A DNA stretch of 64,000 nucleotides from Serripes groenlandicus (taxonomy: Eukaryota; Mollusca; Bivalvia; Cardiida; Cardiidae): contig JASEVX010000011.1 in NCBI GenBank assembly GCA_031761405.1, positions 39,096,139 to 39,160,138 of the forward strand, read 5' to 3'. Positions within the stretch are counted from its first letter, which is position 1; the number at the start of each line of letters is the position of its first letter. The position numbers and the translations under genes are program-made. Shown here one piece after another: positions 34,895 through 46,286 of this stretch. The notes below the pieces were generated by a model. It searched no databases and was not told the origin of the DNA. It was given only the letters and a program-made list of their open reading frames with translations.

Positions 34895-35282
34895 GTGTTA
34901 ATCCGTGTTTCAACACTATTACAGTTATATCACGGATAAACAGCCGAGCCCCGGTAGTTCAGTCGGTTACGACAGGGGCTGTCAATCCAGGGGTTGTGAG
35001 TTCGAACATTCTTTCAGACGTTTGACAAAATTAATGTGTCAGGCTTCATTCGTCTTTCTCCAATAGGCTAACAGTGTATGTGGAAAAGCAGCCAGATGCT
35101 TGGAAAAAATATATTGTGTGTAGTACTGATGTTAGAAGGCAGGAAACACATGAGTATGTAAACTGGCCGCCGTGGTATGACTGAACAATTGTTGAAAACG
35201 TCGTTAAATCCCAATCAATGAATGGGTAAACAAACCAGTACTAGACTAGGAAATATGCCTTGCCTAAGGGCGCTTCTCGGAA
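34895..35282 (-). repeat. SINE-G split by a SINE-A insertion
   Basis: Core GTTATATCACGG at 34895-34944 and body GTAAACAAACCAGTACTAGA from about 35,225 belong to one SINE-G. The material between them is SINE-A. Confidence 0.65.
34948..35222 (+). repeat. SINE-A, plus sense, nested in SINE-G
   Basis: Head GCCGAGCCCCGGTAGTTCAG, B box GAGTTCGAAC, body CAATAGGCTAACAGTGTATG, then the core as GCCGCCGTGGTATGACTGAA and the tail AATCCCAATCAATGAATG. One of the best views of the family in its transcribed sense. Confidence 0.8.
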
Positions 35283-35299
35283 AAACTATGAACATTCTC

Positions 35300-35455
35300 G
35301 ATAATTGATATGTTATTTTAGGATATGGTTGAAAACATTATGACAAAAGTAGAAAATGCTCATCATGATAAATTTCTCCTTTAGCCACACATTGTTTTCA
35401 AACGTCGTCTGCTGCAGATGCGTCCAGGTGCGATTACAAGTGGAAAAGGGTTGCA
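35300..35455. mobile_element. Family D MITE, partial
   Basis: GCTCATCATGATAAATTTCTCC and GTCGTCTGCTGCAGATGCGT to AAGTGGAAAAGGGTTG. Left third missing. Confidence 0.5.
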
Positions 35456-35569
35456 TTTATCCGATTTCTTTTGCTAAGATACATTGTAAGATGTAAACGT
35501 TCTGTGTCAGGGTTATATTGTCGAATAATACTTGACATGAAATTTTTACAGTTTTGTTTGTGTGCTGTT

Positions 35570-35690
35570 TTTTACTATTACTACTGGTCTACTGGTCTAC
35601 TGGTCTACTGGTCCATGTATCCTAACCCCACAACCCTGGACGCCAAGGACGGAAAGCCAATGCTACCATTTTTACAGTCGTCTACTGTGA
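35570..35690 (-). repeat. SINE-H fragment with CTACTGGT repeats
   Basis: The body motif ACTGGTCCAT is preceded by four copies of an 11-bp CTACTGGTCTA unit, a small internal expansion. CCCACAACCCTGGACGCCAA follows. Confidence 0.55.
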
Positions 35691-36044
35691 CAAAGAATCT
35701 GAGAATGACAGTTTATATTAAGTCGTCTGCTTTACAGGCGTCAAAATCACTTCAATACATCAACATAATTGTATTCTCATCTGAAACGACATTATTAAAC
35801 TCAAGGTCTATTTACGTGTGGCGCGAACAATGTTTAAATCGAACCTTAACATGAAGGAACCCAACAAAGTCGCAAACAAACAAGCCAGTTTCCCTTTACA
35901 TGATGTTTTCAGAGCTGTATTGCATTATACCTTCAATGTTACCCGGTGCTCATTTTTTTTTTGTTATCCCGGAAGTCTCCAAGTAGACGAAAACAAATGA
36001 CTGATGACGTTCCCTCTATCGGGTTCATGGTCGTGGATAAATGC

Positions 36045-36125
36045 GTCTGTAGAACTGGTAACCTACACAGGAAACGCCGTGATATAACTGACGATTTATG
36101 GAAAGCGGTGTTAAAACATCATGCA
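36045..36125 (+). repeat. SINE-H core fragment
   Basis: ACTGGTAACCTACACAGG, CGCCGTGATATAACTGACGA, GAAAGCGGTGTTAAAAC. Confidence 0.5.
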
Positions 36126-36339
36126 AGGAAACATGCAAACGATCGTATCAGCCACGTCATAAGATATAGGAGCTTGAAACTGTTTTGACCACTGCAGATC
36201 CAGAACAGCTCGTGTCTCCGTAGTCTAGATTACCTGCCCCTATCACTGTGTTACGGTAATTTTTAATATAGTACGCAGGAAACCATACTAGTGTCTCCGC
36301 GATGTTTGCTATATACATGTAGTTGTACAACTGATTGAT

Positions 36340-36625
36340 AGGGGTTTAACGCCGTTTTCAACACAATATTCAGTCAAATCACGTCGGCCAGTTCACCCAC
36401 CCTTGTGTTTCCCGACAGTCTGACACCTGTTGTCCAAGCAACAGTATTAACAAGGCACTTGTTGCTTTTTCACATAGACTGGTATCCCACTGGTGGAAGA
36501 CACGTGACGCTTGTCGCGTTGACATTTGTCAAACGTCGAAAACAATGATGGTCGAGCTGGGTTCTAACTTACAATCCCGAGTGTATCAGCCAGAGTCGAT
36601 ACCGACTTAGCTACCGTGCCTCGGC
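36340..36625 (-). repeat. SINE-A, full length
   Basis: From GGTTTAACGCCGTTTTCAAC to the head ACCGACTTAGCTACCGTGCC. A family F fragment starts at the next base. Confidence 0.75.
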
Positions 36626-36860
36626 AGAGTCCACAATGTTGGTTTTCTTTGGGGAACGGCTCATTTATCGATGACAAGATAAATAAAACCGATAGAACTG
36701 GTCATTTTCCCAGAGAAACTCAATATCAATATATCTGCGTAATGTATCGACCAGATCAGCCTGCGCTGTCCGCGCAGACTGATCCGGCCGACACATTCCG
36801 TCTGAGGGGGGATAGATAGAGTAGTAACTGATAAACGGTTGGAAGCGGCGTAAACCCACC
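36626..36860. mobile_element. Family F MITE, rearranged, plus SINE core remnant
   Basis: AGAGTCCACAATGTTGGTTT, then GCGTAATGTATCGACCAGAT and GCGCTGTCCGCGCAGACTGA. A SINE core end (GGAAGCGGCGTAAACCC) follows at about 36,840. Confidence 0.6.
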
Positions 36861-37400
36861 ATTCCAACAGACAAATATTCATATGGCGTCGACCATTTCA
36901 TATAAATAAATAAATACTTCAGAAAGTGGCAGACATAAAAGGGGCGGGGTTTAATCAATTCAATGATGAAACCACTTTACTCTTTAAGGCGGAGTTTAAT
37001 GTTTAATCATCTTCAAGCCATAAAGGTTAGTAAACATCTTCAACCGCTAAACTCTCCCATTTTTTCAATTCTGACTGACACTGTCTGTCAATGAAATTTA
37101 ATTGTTTATTTATCTCATTTTGTCTGAGGATATTATAACACTGACATCACTTAATCGTGTGTTAAGGACATACACTTCATAAAAACTTCAAAAGAAAATC
37201 CTTTAATCGCACAGTGTACGTAATGTTCACAGAAACGAGAGGAGTCGAGTCCTAGGAGTTAACAGAGAAGTGACAGGTCAATTAAGTTAACATTAAACTC
37301 TAATAATAACAAGCGATGCCAAAAGCCTTTCTTGTTCATCGTGGTGAAAAGTTGACAAAGAGATTTCAGTCATCGTCTGCTGGTACGTAACAAGTCTGTC

Positions 37401-37401
<1 letters not shown>
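36861..37401. other. Unannotated, AT-rich
   Basis: Nothing recognised. Confidence 0.5.
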
Positions 37402-37477
<76 letters not shown>

Positions 37478-37478
37478 C
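37402..37478. repeat. (CT)n microsatellite
   Basis: 77 bp of CT with a single interruption (CTTT). Confidence 0.95.
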
Positions 37479-37538
37479 GGGTTACACCTTCTTTATACAT
37501 GTCTGGTGAAAATGAAGACGACTTAAACTGTTTACTTA

Positions 37539-37625
37539 TTGGTTTTTTACGCCGTTTTCAACATTATTTCAGTTATATCACGGCCACAGTTTACTTAATT
37601 ATGATCTCTGAGTAAATTATTATTT
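37539..37625 (-). repeat. SINE-G core fragment
   Basis: TTTTACGCCGTTTTCAACAT, TTTCAGTTATATCACGGCC. Head absent. Confidence 0.55.
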
Positions 37626-37689
37626 ATTAAGTTACTCGTTTATTTTCGAGAAGTCTAGAAGTCAAAATGATCTTTGTTGGCAAATGAGT

Positions 37690-37905
37690 TTGAATTTCTT
37701 GAAGGTCGCGGATCCGACCCGCAGCCGGGTCAAAGTAAAGCCTTTCAATACAAATTAAAGTAATGACTTTCCCCACCTTGGCGCTCAGGACTGTGGGGTT
37801 AGTATTACCACTGAGTCGCTGTTTTCAGGGGGAAAAAACAGTAGTACTGGTAACCGTACCAAGAAGCGACGTGGTATAACTAACACAAAATGTTACACCA
37901 AACAA
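37690..37905 (+). repeat. SINE-H
   Basis: GATCCGACCCGCAGCCGGGT, GGCGCTCAGGACTGTGGGGT, CAGTAGTACTGGTAACCG, CGACGTGGTATAACT. Confidence 0.65.
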
Positions 37906-38443
37906 TAAAACAAGATCAGCTGAAAAAATAAGGCTGAAAGAATTGTTTGTAAACGATGATTCTTTAGTATGGATGAACAGGCAGTAAATTTTCTACACAA
38001 TAATGCTGGTTTCCGATGAGCACCGCTCGCATATATAGGAGCTGGTTAAACATACCTTGCTGGAAAGCGACGTAAAACACAATACAAACAAGCACACACA
38101 CACAAATCGTAGATGTCGAACCTGACTCCGATGTATTCGACTCACACTGTACTATCTTGTTACATGCCTCATTATTATGCATTAAGAAAGTCACTCATTT
38201 TGTCGGGAAAATTAGCCTAAACGTTATTTAGAGCTCCCGTGGGACCCCGTGTAACCAAGCATCACTCGTACCGGAACAAATGTCGCACCCTTAATCCGTT
38301 AAATACGAAATGTGAACCAGTTAACAGCCGACGAGTTTTTGAAAACAGTGTGGGAATAGAGGAAAAAGTGCACCAAACTCTGTTCACTTCTCTGATTGCT
38401 CTCTTTTTTTCAGAAACTTTAAAAAACATAAACAGGTAAACAG
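37906..38443. other. Unannotated
   Basis: Short CACACA run near 38,095 and a SINE-like GGAAAGCGACGTAAAACAC near 38,060. No gene seen. Confidence 0.4.
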
Positions 38444-38656
38444 TTAAATCTTTCAGCGCCAAATACAATATTTAGGTTTTTTCAAACAATACAGATTCAG
38501 GTGAGTCAGCTCATAACGAGCTGTCTCACTCGAATCTGCATTGTTTGCCTTTAATTCATCAAAATATTCCAAAACTTAAATTACATGAGAATTGGAGACA
38601 TCCGTTTTTGAACTTGGAATATTCTACTTTATACAATTCGGCGCTGAAAGAGTTAA
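38444..38656. mobile_element. Family E MITE, full length, TTAA ends
   Basis: TTAA|ATCTTTCAGCGCC to GGCGCTGAAAGAG|TTAA. The central GCTCATAACGAGC is flanked by CAGGTGAGTCA and its complement TGTCTCACTCG. Confidence 0.82.
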
Positions 38657-39288
38657 ACCTTCTGGCTGATTTAACTTTTCATTTGAAGGCATAGTATCAT
38701 AACTGACTATTTGCCAGATAACGATTTTCGTAAATATCTTTTACAGCATAAACTTAAAGAGTTCATGTTATATATCCATGCAAGTTTCAACGAACGTAAT
38801 AATAACAATTTCTATGATTTATGAGATAAATGATTTTCACAATCAATACATTTGCGGACAACCTTGAACATTTAGGTAAGACTTTGGAAACTCTCTAAAA
38901 ATGAAAGTATAACAGAGCGGTGAAAGTGCAAAAACCAACCGTAAATTTACATTTCTGACCACGTTTGTGATAATCCCACTCGCCTACCTTAGATCATGCC
39001 GATATCGAAACTTCGAAAATAAATATTTTCAATTTTTAAAATCATGTTTATTTCAAATAATTGATAAAATTTAAATATAGCAAACAATCTGCTGATCTTG
39101 TAAAAGTGCACGATTTTCCTGATTTAAGCAGATGAATTTAGTTAAATCTAGACAACAAAAAAAGCAATTACAAGTCATATAACTTTATTATTGTACTATC
39201 CGGTTGAAAAGGTCAGTACATGAGTTGTTCGAACCAAGTTCGGGGTTCTTTTTTTCTTTCTTTTTTCTTTTTTTTGTCTTTCTTATCA
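38657..39288. other. Unannotated, ends in T-rich tract
   Basis: No gene or family seen. TTTTTTTCTTTC-type tract at 39,246-39,280. Confidence 0.5.
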
Positions 39289-39548
39289 ACCGCCTCGATG
39301 GTGTATTGATAGTGCATCCGCCTCGAGTGCGAGAGGTCGAGGGTTCAATCCGCGACCGAGTCATATCAAATACTTTAAAAATGCCCTCCTAAGCGCTGAG
39401 GGTTGCGGGGTGAGTATTACAACTGATTGACTGACTGGTATCAGGATAAATGGACCAGTAGACTCGTACTGGTATACATGTGACTTGACCAGGAAGCGCC
39501 GTGATATAACTTATCAATTGTTGAAAGCGGCGTAAAACAACAAACAAT
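39289..39548 (+). repeat. SINE-H, full length, plus sense
   Basis: Head ACCGCCTCGATGGTG, B-box region GAGGGTTCAATCCG, GGTTGCGGGGTGAGTATTAC, core GCGCCGTGATATAAC and GAAAGCGGCGTAAAAC. Confidence 0.85.
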
Positions 39549-39659
39549 GAAACAATCTTTCTTTTAATTGTATGTACATCAATTTCTGTAACAAGAAATA
39601 AAGATAACAAAATCACAAAGGTAACCGGAACGGGCGTTGGCGACATTTGACACCTGTCA

Positions 39660-39850
39660 TTGAACATGACTTTTGAAAACATTGTAATAAAAAGTTGAAA
39701 TTGCTCAAAACGAGCAATTTCACCTTTTATTGCAATATTTTCAACTCTTTACCGATGTAAATCTTTCAGTTTTCTAGATTATTGAAATTGTCCGTCTGAT
39801 GACTGTAAAGCAGACGAACTTTCGAAAAGTAATGTGTGGTAATGGGTTAA
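39660..39850. mobile_element. Family D MITE, partial
   Basis: Perfect AAATTGCTCAAAACGAGCAA centre. Right end TGGTAATGGGTTAAA, left end lost. Confidence 0.6.
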
Positions 39851-40812
39851 AATATTCCTTGCGTAGGAATACCAAATTAGAAGGAGTTTTCATTCCGGTG
39901 ACACGGGTGAATCATTATATCTTGCAAAAGCGAATACTAATGACGTTTTTGATCTGTAGACCCGAGTGAATCACGGACCCTCGTAAAGCGAATACTAATG
40001 ACATTAAATCAGGTGTAATTTGTTTTAAATTTAAATCTTATTGACTTGATACAGTATTGACAACACCCGTTATGTCCGACATGAAAGGCTGTCAGGTGCT
40101 TGCGACTTCTCGGACCCTTCTCCTTGCATTTGTGGATAAATTTATGTTCTGAACATGACAAAATGGCTGAATTATTTAAACTTACCGGCTTTTTCTATTC
40201 CCTCCAAAACGGAAACATAGGGAGAAATATCAGGAGAAAGTGGGGGACATCTTCGTCTATTTAAAAACTGCCGTTCCCACAGTGTTATCGAGGAAGTGGG
40301 ATAAACAAATCATGCAAACCTAAGCCTAACCTAGCAAAGAGAAGAGTCTAAAGAAATTAAAAATTTAAACATCTTGCAGTAAATATAAGAAAAGTCAATA
40401 AATTTAATTTTCAAAGAAAGGGGAGTATAAAACCCCAATAAGCGGCGTATTATCGTCTCTTTTAATTTACGAAAAATAATGGGGGTTTAAGAGGTCTTTT
40501 ACCGTTGTCTATTTGGTTATAATTGTTTAAATTAAGTTTTGGAGTAAATAAAGGCGTTCTGCCACGACCATGTTTATTGTCCTACAACGTCATCCCCCGC
40601 AGCTCAAAGGTGCTAAACCTTGGGTATGGCTGGCTAACTGTACGACTTTTAAGCGGTTTCAACATTTTTCATTCTCCATTTTTTCATAACGAACGTTTTC
40701 TATAATAATGGAATACAGGAAAAGCTTTTTTCAACAAGTCATTATTGACAATGTTACAATACAAATTGTAGCAGGGTCTTTTTCACTCCCAAACACTCAT
40801 CTCTTATTTATA
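39851..40812. other. Unannotated
   Basis: Two related pieces with GCGAATACTAATGAC (about 39,930 and 39,990) form a short direct repeat. No gene seen. Confidence 0.4.
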
Positions 40813-40920
40813 GGAGCTGTTGATCCAGTGGTCATGTATTCGAATCCCGGCTCGGCTAATTGTTTCTCTGATGACTGACAGAAGTCGTTGTGATTAGCAT
40901 CATTCCTCTTCGACCGTGAT
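40813..40920 (+). repeat. tRNA-derived SINE fragment (SINE-A-like head)
   Basis: GGTCATGTATTCGAATCCCG GC-rich head followed by CTCGGCTAATTG and GCATCATTCCTCTTCGACC, matching the SINE-A head/body order. Confidence 0.5.
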
Positions 40921-41034
40921 GTCTAAAAGTATAACTATCTTCAAAGTTGGCCGTTTGTCCGGAAATAATTTGTGTAGAATAATTTTGCTTGAAAAGGAGA
41001 AACGGAAACCTACATGTAGATAGATAAAAGTGTG

Positions 41035-41265
41035 TTAACCCTTTCCCTCATTTAGACGCTTTCTGGCGCCTCTGCAGCAGACGGCTTTTTTGAAAACATA
41101 GTGACAAAAGAAGAAATTGCTCAGAACGAGCAATTTCTCCTTTTGCCACAATGTTTTCCACTTTTAGTCATAGGTTATCCATTCAATCATAGAGATTGTC
41201 TATTCTTTGACAAAATATGTTCAAAGTCGTCTGCTGCAGAATTGTCGTATGAGAGAAAGGGTTAA
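41035..41265. mobile_element. Family D MITE, full length, TTAA ends
   Basis: TTAACCCTTTCCCTCATTTA to TATGAGAGAAAGGGTTAA. Centre ATTGCTCAGAACGAGCAAT. Confidence 0.85.
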
Positions 41266-41574
41266 GCTCCAACAAATGGAACAATTAGAGGACAAAAGAT
41301 ACCTTTGAGTCTTGATTGTTACGAAAGATATAATAGTTTCAAATAAACTCCGGTTATGGTGGTAATCAAACGAGCCGATTTTAGTGATCATCGACGCTTA
41401 GCACTCGGCCATGGTTCATTCCTCGGTTCTGGTGAGTCCGATTGCCATCCGATCGGCATCTGCGTACAGCTGTGACTCTGGTGGGTGGGGTACGTTTTGT
41501 TTAATTGGGGCTTAACACCAACATATAGAGGTTTTGCCAAGATGTTGTCAAATGTGTATACTGCAGATTTGTCT

Positions 41575-42140
41575 ATCATGTGATTTATATAACGCAGTAG
41601 ACTGACTCTGTTAGCTTATATGTGGAGAGGGTCTATCATGTGATATATGTAACTCGAAAGACTGACGTAAGTTTATATGTGGGATAGGGTCTATCATGTG
41701 ATTTATATAATGCAGTAGACTGATCCAGTAATTGTATATGTGGGATATGGTCTATCATGTGATTTATATAACGCAGTAGACTGGCCCAGTAAGTTTATAT
41801 GTGGGATAGAATCTATCAAGTGATTTATATAACTCAGTAGACATACCCAGTTAGTTTATATGTGGGATAGGGTCTATCACGTGATTCATATAACGCAGTA
41901 TACTGATCCAGTAATTTTATATGTGGGATCTTGTTTACATGTGATTTATATAACGCAGTAGACTGATCCAGTAATTTTATATGTGGGATAGGGTCTATCA
42001 TGGGTTTTATATAACGCAGTAGACTGGCCCAATAAGTTTATATGTGAGATATTATCTATCATGGGTTTTATATAACGCAGTAGACTGATCAAGAAAGTGT
42101 ATATGATGGATAGGGTCAATCATGTGATTTATATAAGTTT
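41575..42140. repeat. ~60-bp tandem array, ~9 copies
   Basis: GATTTATATAACGCAGTAGA and ATGTGGGATAGGGTCTATCA recur every 58-61 bp with point changes. Confidence 0.88.
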
Positions 42141-42560
42141 ATGTGTCCACATTATCAGCTCTACGAATAAAACAGAACCCAATCCGGATTGTTTAACATA
42201 ACGTCTTTCTTATGAAGTTTCCGAACCACGGTAGATTCCACATCAGACCGTCGAGACGCGGTCTGTCGATCTAGGGATTGTGCGTTTGAACCCAAGCTCT
42301 GTCAACATTTATTTCCCATGTTGAGACCTAGCATTTTATTCCGATGTACAATCCTGCGTCTTATGTCATAAATAGAATCGGATATTTTGATCTGTGGTGT
42401 GATCTGTGTGGTTAACACTTACCAACCATACTTGGCCTTTTTACCCCCCAGACTGTTAGTAACGCGGACATGTGTTTGGAAGGTTAAAAAAGGTCACTAA
42501 ACGTATGTGACAGAAAGTACTTTGAAATGTCGAAGAACATTGATCGTTCAAATCAAATGA
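42141..42560. other. Unannotated
   Basis: A tRNA-like CGGTCTGTCGATCTAGGG and GTTTGAACCCAAGC near 42,260-42,300 may be an old SINE head (plus sense). Nothing else recognised. Confidence 0.35.
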
Positions 42561-42790
42561 TTAACCCTTTCCCTCATATAGACGCTTTATGACGCCTCTG
42601 CAGCAGACGGCTTTTTGAAAACATAGTGACAAAAGAAGAAATTGCTCAAAACGAGCAATTTCTCCTTTTGCCACAATGTTTGCCACTTTTAGTCATAGGT
42701 TATCCATTCAATTATAGAGATTTTCTATCTTTTGACAAAATATGTTCAAAGTCGTCTGCTTCAGAATTGTCGTATGATGGAAATGATTAA
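42561..42790. mobile_element. Family D MITE, full length, TTAA ends
   Basis: TTAACCCTTTCCCTCATATA, AAATTGCTCAAAACGAGCAA, TATGATGGAAATGATTAA. Very close to the 41.0-kb and 27.7-kb copies. Confidence 0.85.
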
Positions 42791-42989
42791 CGAATTGCAT
42801 TGAATTATTAATAAAACAGCTTCTAGTATACATAGGATGTACCTTTCCGTACATACAACACATCGGAAGCAGACGACCAAAAAAACAATCTCGAAAAATA
42901 GAAAATGTATGCACTCATATATCATCATAAAAAGATGATGAAAGATAGAAAAAAATATCTTGATAATATTAACCCAGAACCGACCTGCC

Positions 42990-43505
42990 GAGCCCCGGTA
43001 GCTAAGTCAGTAGCGACGCGGGCTGTCAATCTAGAGGGTTGGGAGTTCGAAATCAAGTTCGGTCAAAATTCTTTCCGACGTTTGACAAATGACACCGTGA
43101 CAAGCGTCATTCGTCTTCCACCAATATCGATGGCTTGGCGTGAAACAATTGTAACTAAAAACCTATTTTGAAAACCCTGGTTTAGGGGCAACTTTGACCT
43201 CTTTGTAAACAATGCAAATTTAGGTGCCATTGCTCAGAGCGAGCAATGGCATCTAAATTTCCTTTGTTTACCAAGAAAAATGATTTAACGCTTATAAAGA
43301 CTTTATGGCGAGGATACTAATCTTGGTGAATTTTGATACCAATTTTAGTTTCACGCCAAGCCCTCGATATGATAGCAGTCTATTCGGAAAGCCATTTTGA
43401 AAGTATGTTGAATGGAGTACTGGTGTGGAAAAGGCAGGAAACACACTTGCCGTCGTGATATGACTGAACAAAAGTTGAAAACGGCGTTAAACCCTAATCA
43501 ATCAA
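42990..43505 (+). repeat. SINE-A interrupted by family C
   Basis: Head GCCGAGCCCCGGTAGCTAAG and body GTCATTCGTCTTCCACCA at 42990-43124. The rest (GTCTATTCGGAAAGCC, CCGTCGTGATATGACTGAAC) follows at 43373-43505. Confidence 0.75.
43125..43372. mobile_element. Family C MITE, full length, nested in SINE-A
   Basis: TATCGATGGCTTGGCGTGAA at the left mirrors GTTTCACGCCAAGCCCTCGA at the right. Centre GCCATTGCTCAGAGCGAGCA. No ORF. Confidence 0.8.
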
Positions 43506-43725
43506 TTAACCAACTGACCTTTTTTTTCAAATATACAGTAATGAACATACGATTTGTTACATAGCATTATGAAGTATTTGTTATCAAATTATGCAACAAT
43601 TCACAAATTTGATGGAAATGCATGCAACACATGGCCTAAACTAAAAGTAAATGATGTAAAACAGACATCTAGATTTTGAATATGAAATAGATAATAAACA
43701 TATTTTATGAACTTAATGTTTATAT

Positions 43726-44230
43726 ATGAGCAGTTCCATGAGAACATTAACAGTATAGACTCTTCGTAAAGTATCGACCCGGATCAGCCTTAGCATGCCG
43801 CGCAGCCTAATCCGGGACGACGCATTCCATCTCAGGGGTATAAAGGTATACAGTTATTATTCCTGGAACATAAAATCCACAGTAGGCGCAAAGTGTCTGT
43901 CCGGGTAAGCCTGTGCGGCATGCCTAGGCTGTTCCGGGTCGATACTTTACGCAGAGTCCACAATGTTGGTTTTCTCGAGGAACGGCTCATATCAATATAT
44001 CTGCGTAATGTATCGACCAGATCAGCCTGCGCTGTCCGCGCAGACTGATCCGGCCGACACATTCCGTCTGAGGGGGGATAGATAGAGTATTGATTCCTGA
44101 AACAGAAAATCCACAGGAGGCGAAAAGTGTCTGTCCGGGTTAGCCTACGCAGCATGGATGCTTAAGCTGATCCGGGTGGATACTTTACGCAGAGTCCACA
44201 CTGTTGGTTTTCTCGAGAAACGACTCATAT
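43726..44230. mobile_element. Two family F MITEs head to tail
   Basis: Copy 1 (43726-43990) ends GTTGGTTTTCTCGAGGAACG. Copy 2 begins at once with GCGTAATGTATCGACCAGAT and ends TTCTCGAGAAACGACTCAT. Confidence 0.75.
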
Positions 44231-44689
44231 ACTTGAGTTAATTTGTGCATGTAAAAAGTCCGAGAGATGTAAAATGCCCCCATGAGAAATACAAGGGTGA
44301 AATGTTATGAAGATAAAGAAAAAACACACCTTCCACAAAAATGCCACCAACATTTTTTGTCACGAGCGACATGGCTCACATTTCGGCATTGGAATTTAGT
44401 ATGCATTGTTTCAAGGGAAAAGATTAATTGCTTATAAACTGTCGAACCGGTCCATCCGAAAATGAACTCTCGTGATGCGCTTAGCCTCGAGTACTTCGTC
44501 TTAACCTAACCCGTAGAATTAACGATAACCCTTTCAGTTCTGAATTATAAGAATGGACTTGGCCAGCCTAACATGTTTAAGAGTATACTTCCAGTTTCAG
44601 AAATACCAAGATAAAATTGTTGAGTTTGGCAGTCAAGAGAAAAATGCCTGGCCTGGCTCTATACTGTTGGTACTGGCTCCACAATTGAT
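44231..44689. other. Unannotated
   Basis: Nothing recognised. Confidence 0.5.
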
Positions 44690-44977
44690 TGTTTGGGATT
44701 TTACGCCGTTTACAACAATTTGTCAGTCATATCACGGTGGCCAGATCACCTTCTCATGTGTTTCTTAGCTTTCTCACAACAGTACTCAACATAACATACT
44801 TTCCAAGAAACTGGCTGCTTTTCCACTTAGACTGTTAGCCCATTGGCTGAAGACGAATGACGCTTGTCACAGTGACTTTTGTCAAACGTCGGACAGAATG
44901 TTGGCCCAGCTGGGGTTCGAACTCACAACCACTGGATTGACAGCCCTCATCGCTACCGACTTTGCTACCGGGGATCC
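44690..44977 (-). repeat. SINE-A, full length
   Basis: TTTTACGCCGTTTACAACAA to ACCGACTTTGCTACCGGGG. Minus-strand B box GAGTTCGAACCCC. Confidence 0.82.
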
Positions 44978-45028
44978 ACACAATCGGTACCACCAGTTCA
45001 TCGATAACTCCTTTCTCCGTCACCGACT

Positions 45029-45257
45029 CGAACCCTTTTCCTCATACGACAATTCTGCAGCAGACGACTTTGAACATATTTTGTAAAAAACTAGAAATCT
45101 CTATAATTTAATGGATAACCTATGACTAAAAGTTGAAAACATGGTGGCATAAAGGAGAAATTGCTCGTTTTGAGCAATTTCTTCTTTTGTCACTATGTTT
45201 TCAAAAAGCCGTCTGCTACAGAGGCGTCATAAAGCGTCATTATGAGGGAAAGCGTTA
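45029..45257. mobile_element. Family D MITE, inverted relative to 41.0 kb
   Basis: AACCCTTTTCCTCATACGAC at the left and TTATGAGGGAAAGCGTTAAA at the right. Centre AAATTGCTCGTTTTGAGCAA. Confidence 0.78.
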
Positions 45258-45299
45258 AACAAGATGACATTGTAAAACAAAGTTGAACAACGAGGATGT

Positions 45300-45580
45300 G
45301 TTTACTATGGCAATTCAGTCGGTAGCGACGCGGGCTGTGAGTTCGAATCCCGGCTCGGCCAACTTTCTTTTCGACGATTGACAAAAGTCAATGCGACATG
45401 CGTCATTCGTCTTCCACCAATGGGCTAATGTCTATGTGGAAAAGCAGCCAGTTGCTTGGGGAGATTGTTGTGTGGAGTACTGGTGTGAGAAAACCAGGAA
45501 ATGCATGAGTAGGTGAACTGCCGCCGTGATATAACTGAGAAATTGTTAAAAACGACGTTATACCCCAATCAATCAATGAA
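45300..45580 (+). repeat. SINE-A, plus sense
   Basis: CAGTCGGTAGCGACGCGGGC, GAGTTCGAATCCCGGCTCGG, CAATGGGCTAATGTCTATGT, core CCGCCGTGATATAACTGAG, tail CCCCAATCAATCAATG. Confidence 0.83.
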
Positions 45581-46002
45581 ATTGCAAGCCTTTATAATAA
45601 TCCTTTAAGGTATTCGAAAACGTTTCCAAACTGATTCTAAAATGTTTGATAATATTGGTAGCGGCAAGCAATGATTCGTATCAGACTTCGCGGCGGCATT
45701 TGCTGGTCTGGATTTGTTCGTGAAACAAAGAGGTCATACAGAGAACAATATATGGAGTTAAATTAGAAGTACGACATTCAATGTTTAAAGTCTATATATT
45801 TAAATATTTAACACCGATTTAACTTTCCTTAAAGCGAATGTTGAAAGCCCAATTTAGACTATAAACTTTCTCAAATTCGGACGTTTAAAGTCAAACATTT
45901 GTTTAAACTTTCAAAAATCCGAATATCTAAAATCAAATTTAAATAGACTGCGATGCTTATTTAGCGTTCTTTGTTTAAAATGGATCGACTTCTTTTCTAC
46001 GT
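45581..46002. other. Unannotated
   Basis: Nothing recognised. Confidence 0.5.
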
Positions 46003-46268
46003 ACCGCCTCGGTGGTCTAGTGGTTGAGCGTCTACCTCGGGTGAGGAAGGTCGTGGGTTTAATCCCCGGCCGGGTCATACCCATATACTTTAAAATGGAA
46101 GTAATGACTGCCCTCTTTGGTGCTCAGGGTTGCGGGGTTAGCATTACGACTGACAGACTGGCTGGTGTAAGGTGTATGGACCAGTAGCACTGGTAACTTA
46201 CCCAGGAAACGCTGTGATATAACTGAACAAGTGTAGAAAGCGACGTAAAGCACCAAACAATCAATCTT
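46003..46268 (+). repeat. SINE-H, full length, plus sense
   Basis: Head ACCGCCTCGGTGGTCTAGTG (A-box-like), B-box region GTGGGTTTAATCCCCGGCC, core CGCTGTGATATAACTGAAC. Confidence 0.85.
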
Positions 46269-46286
46269 TTCCACCTGGTAGAGATG

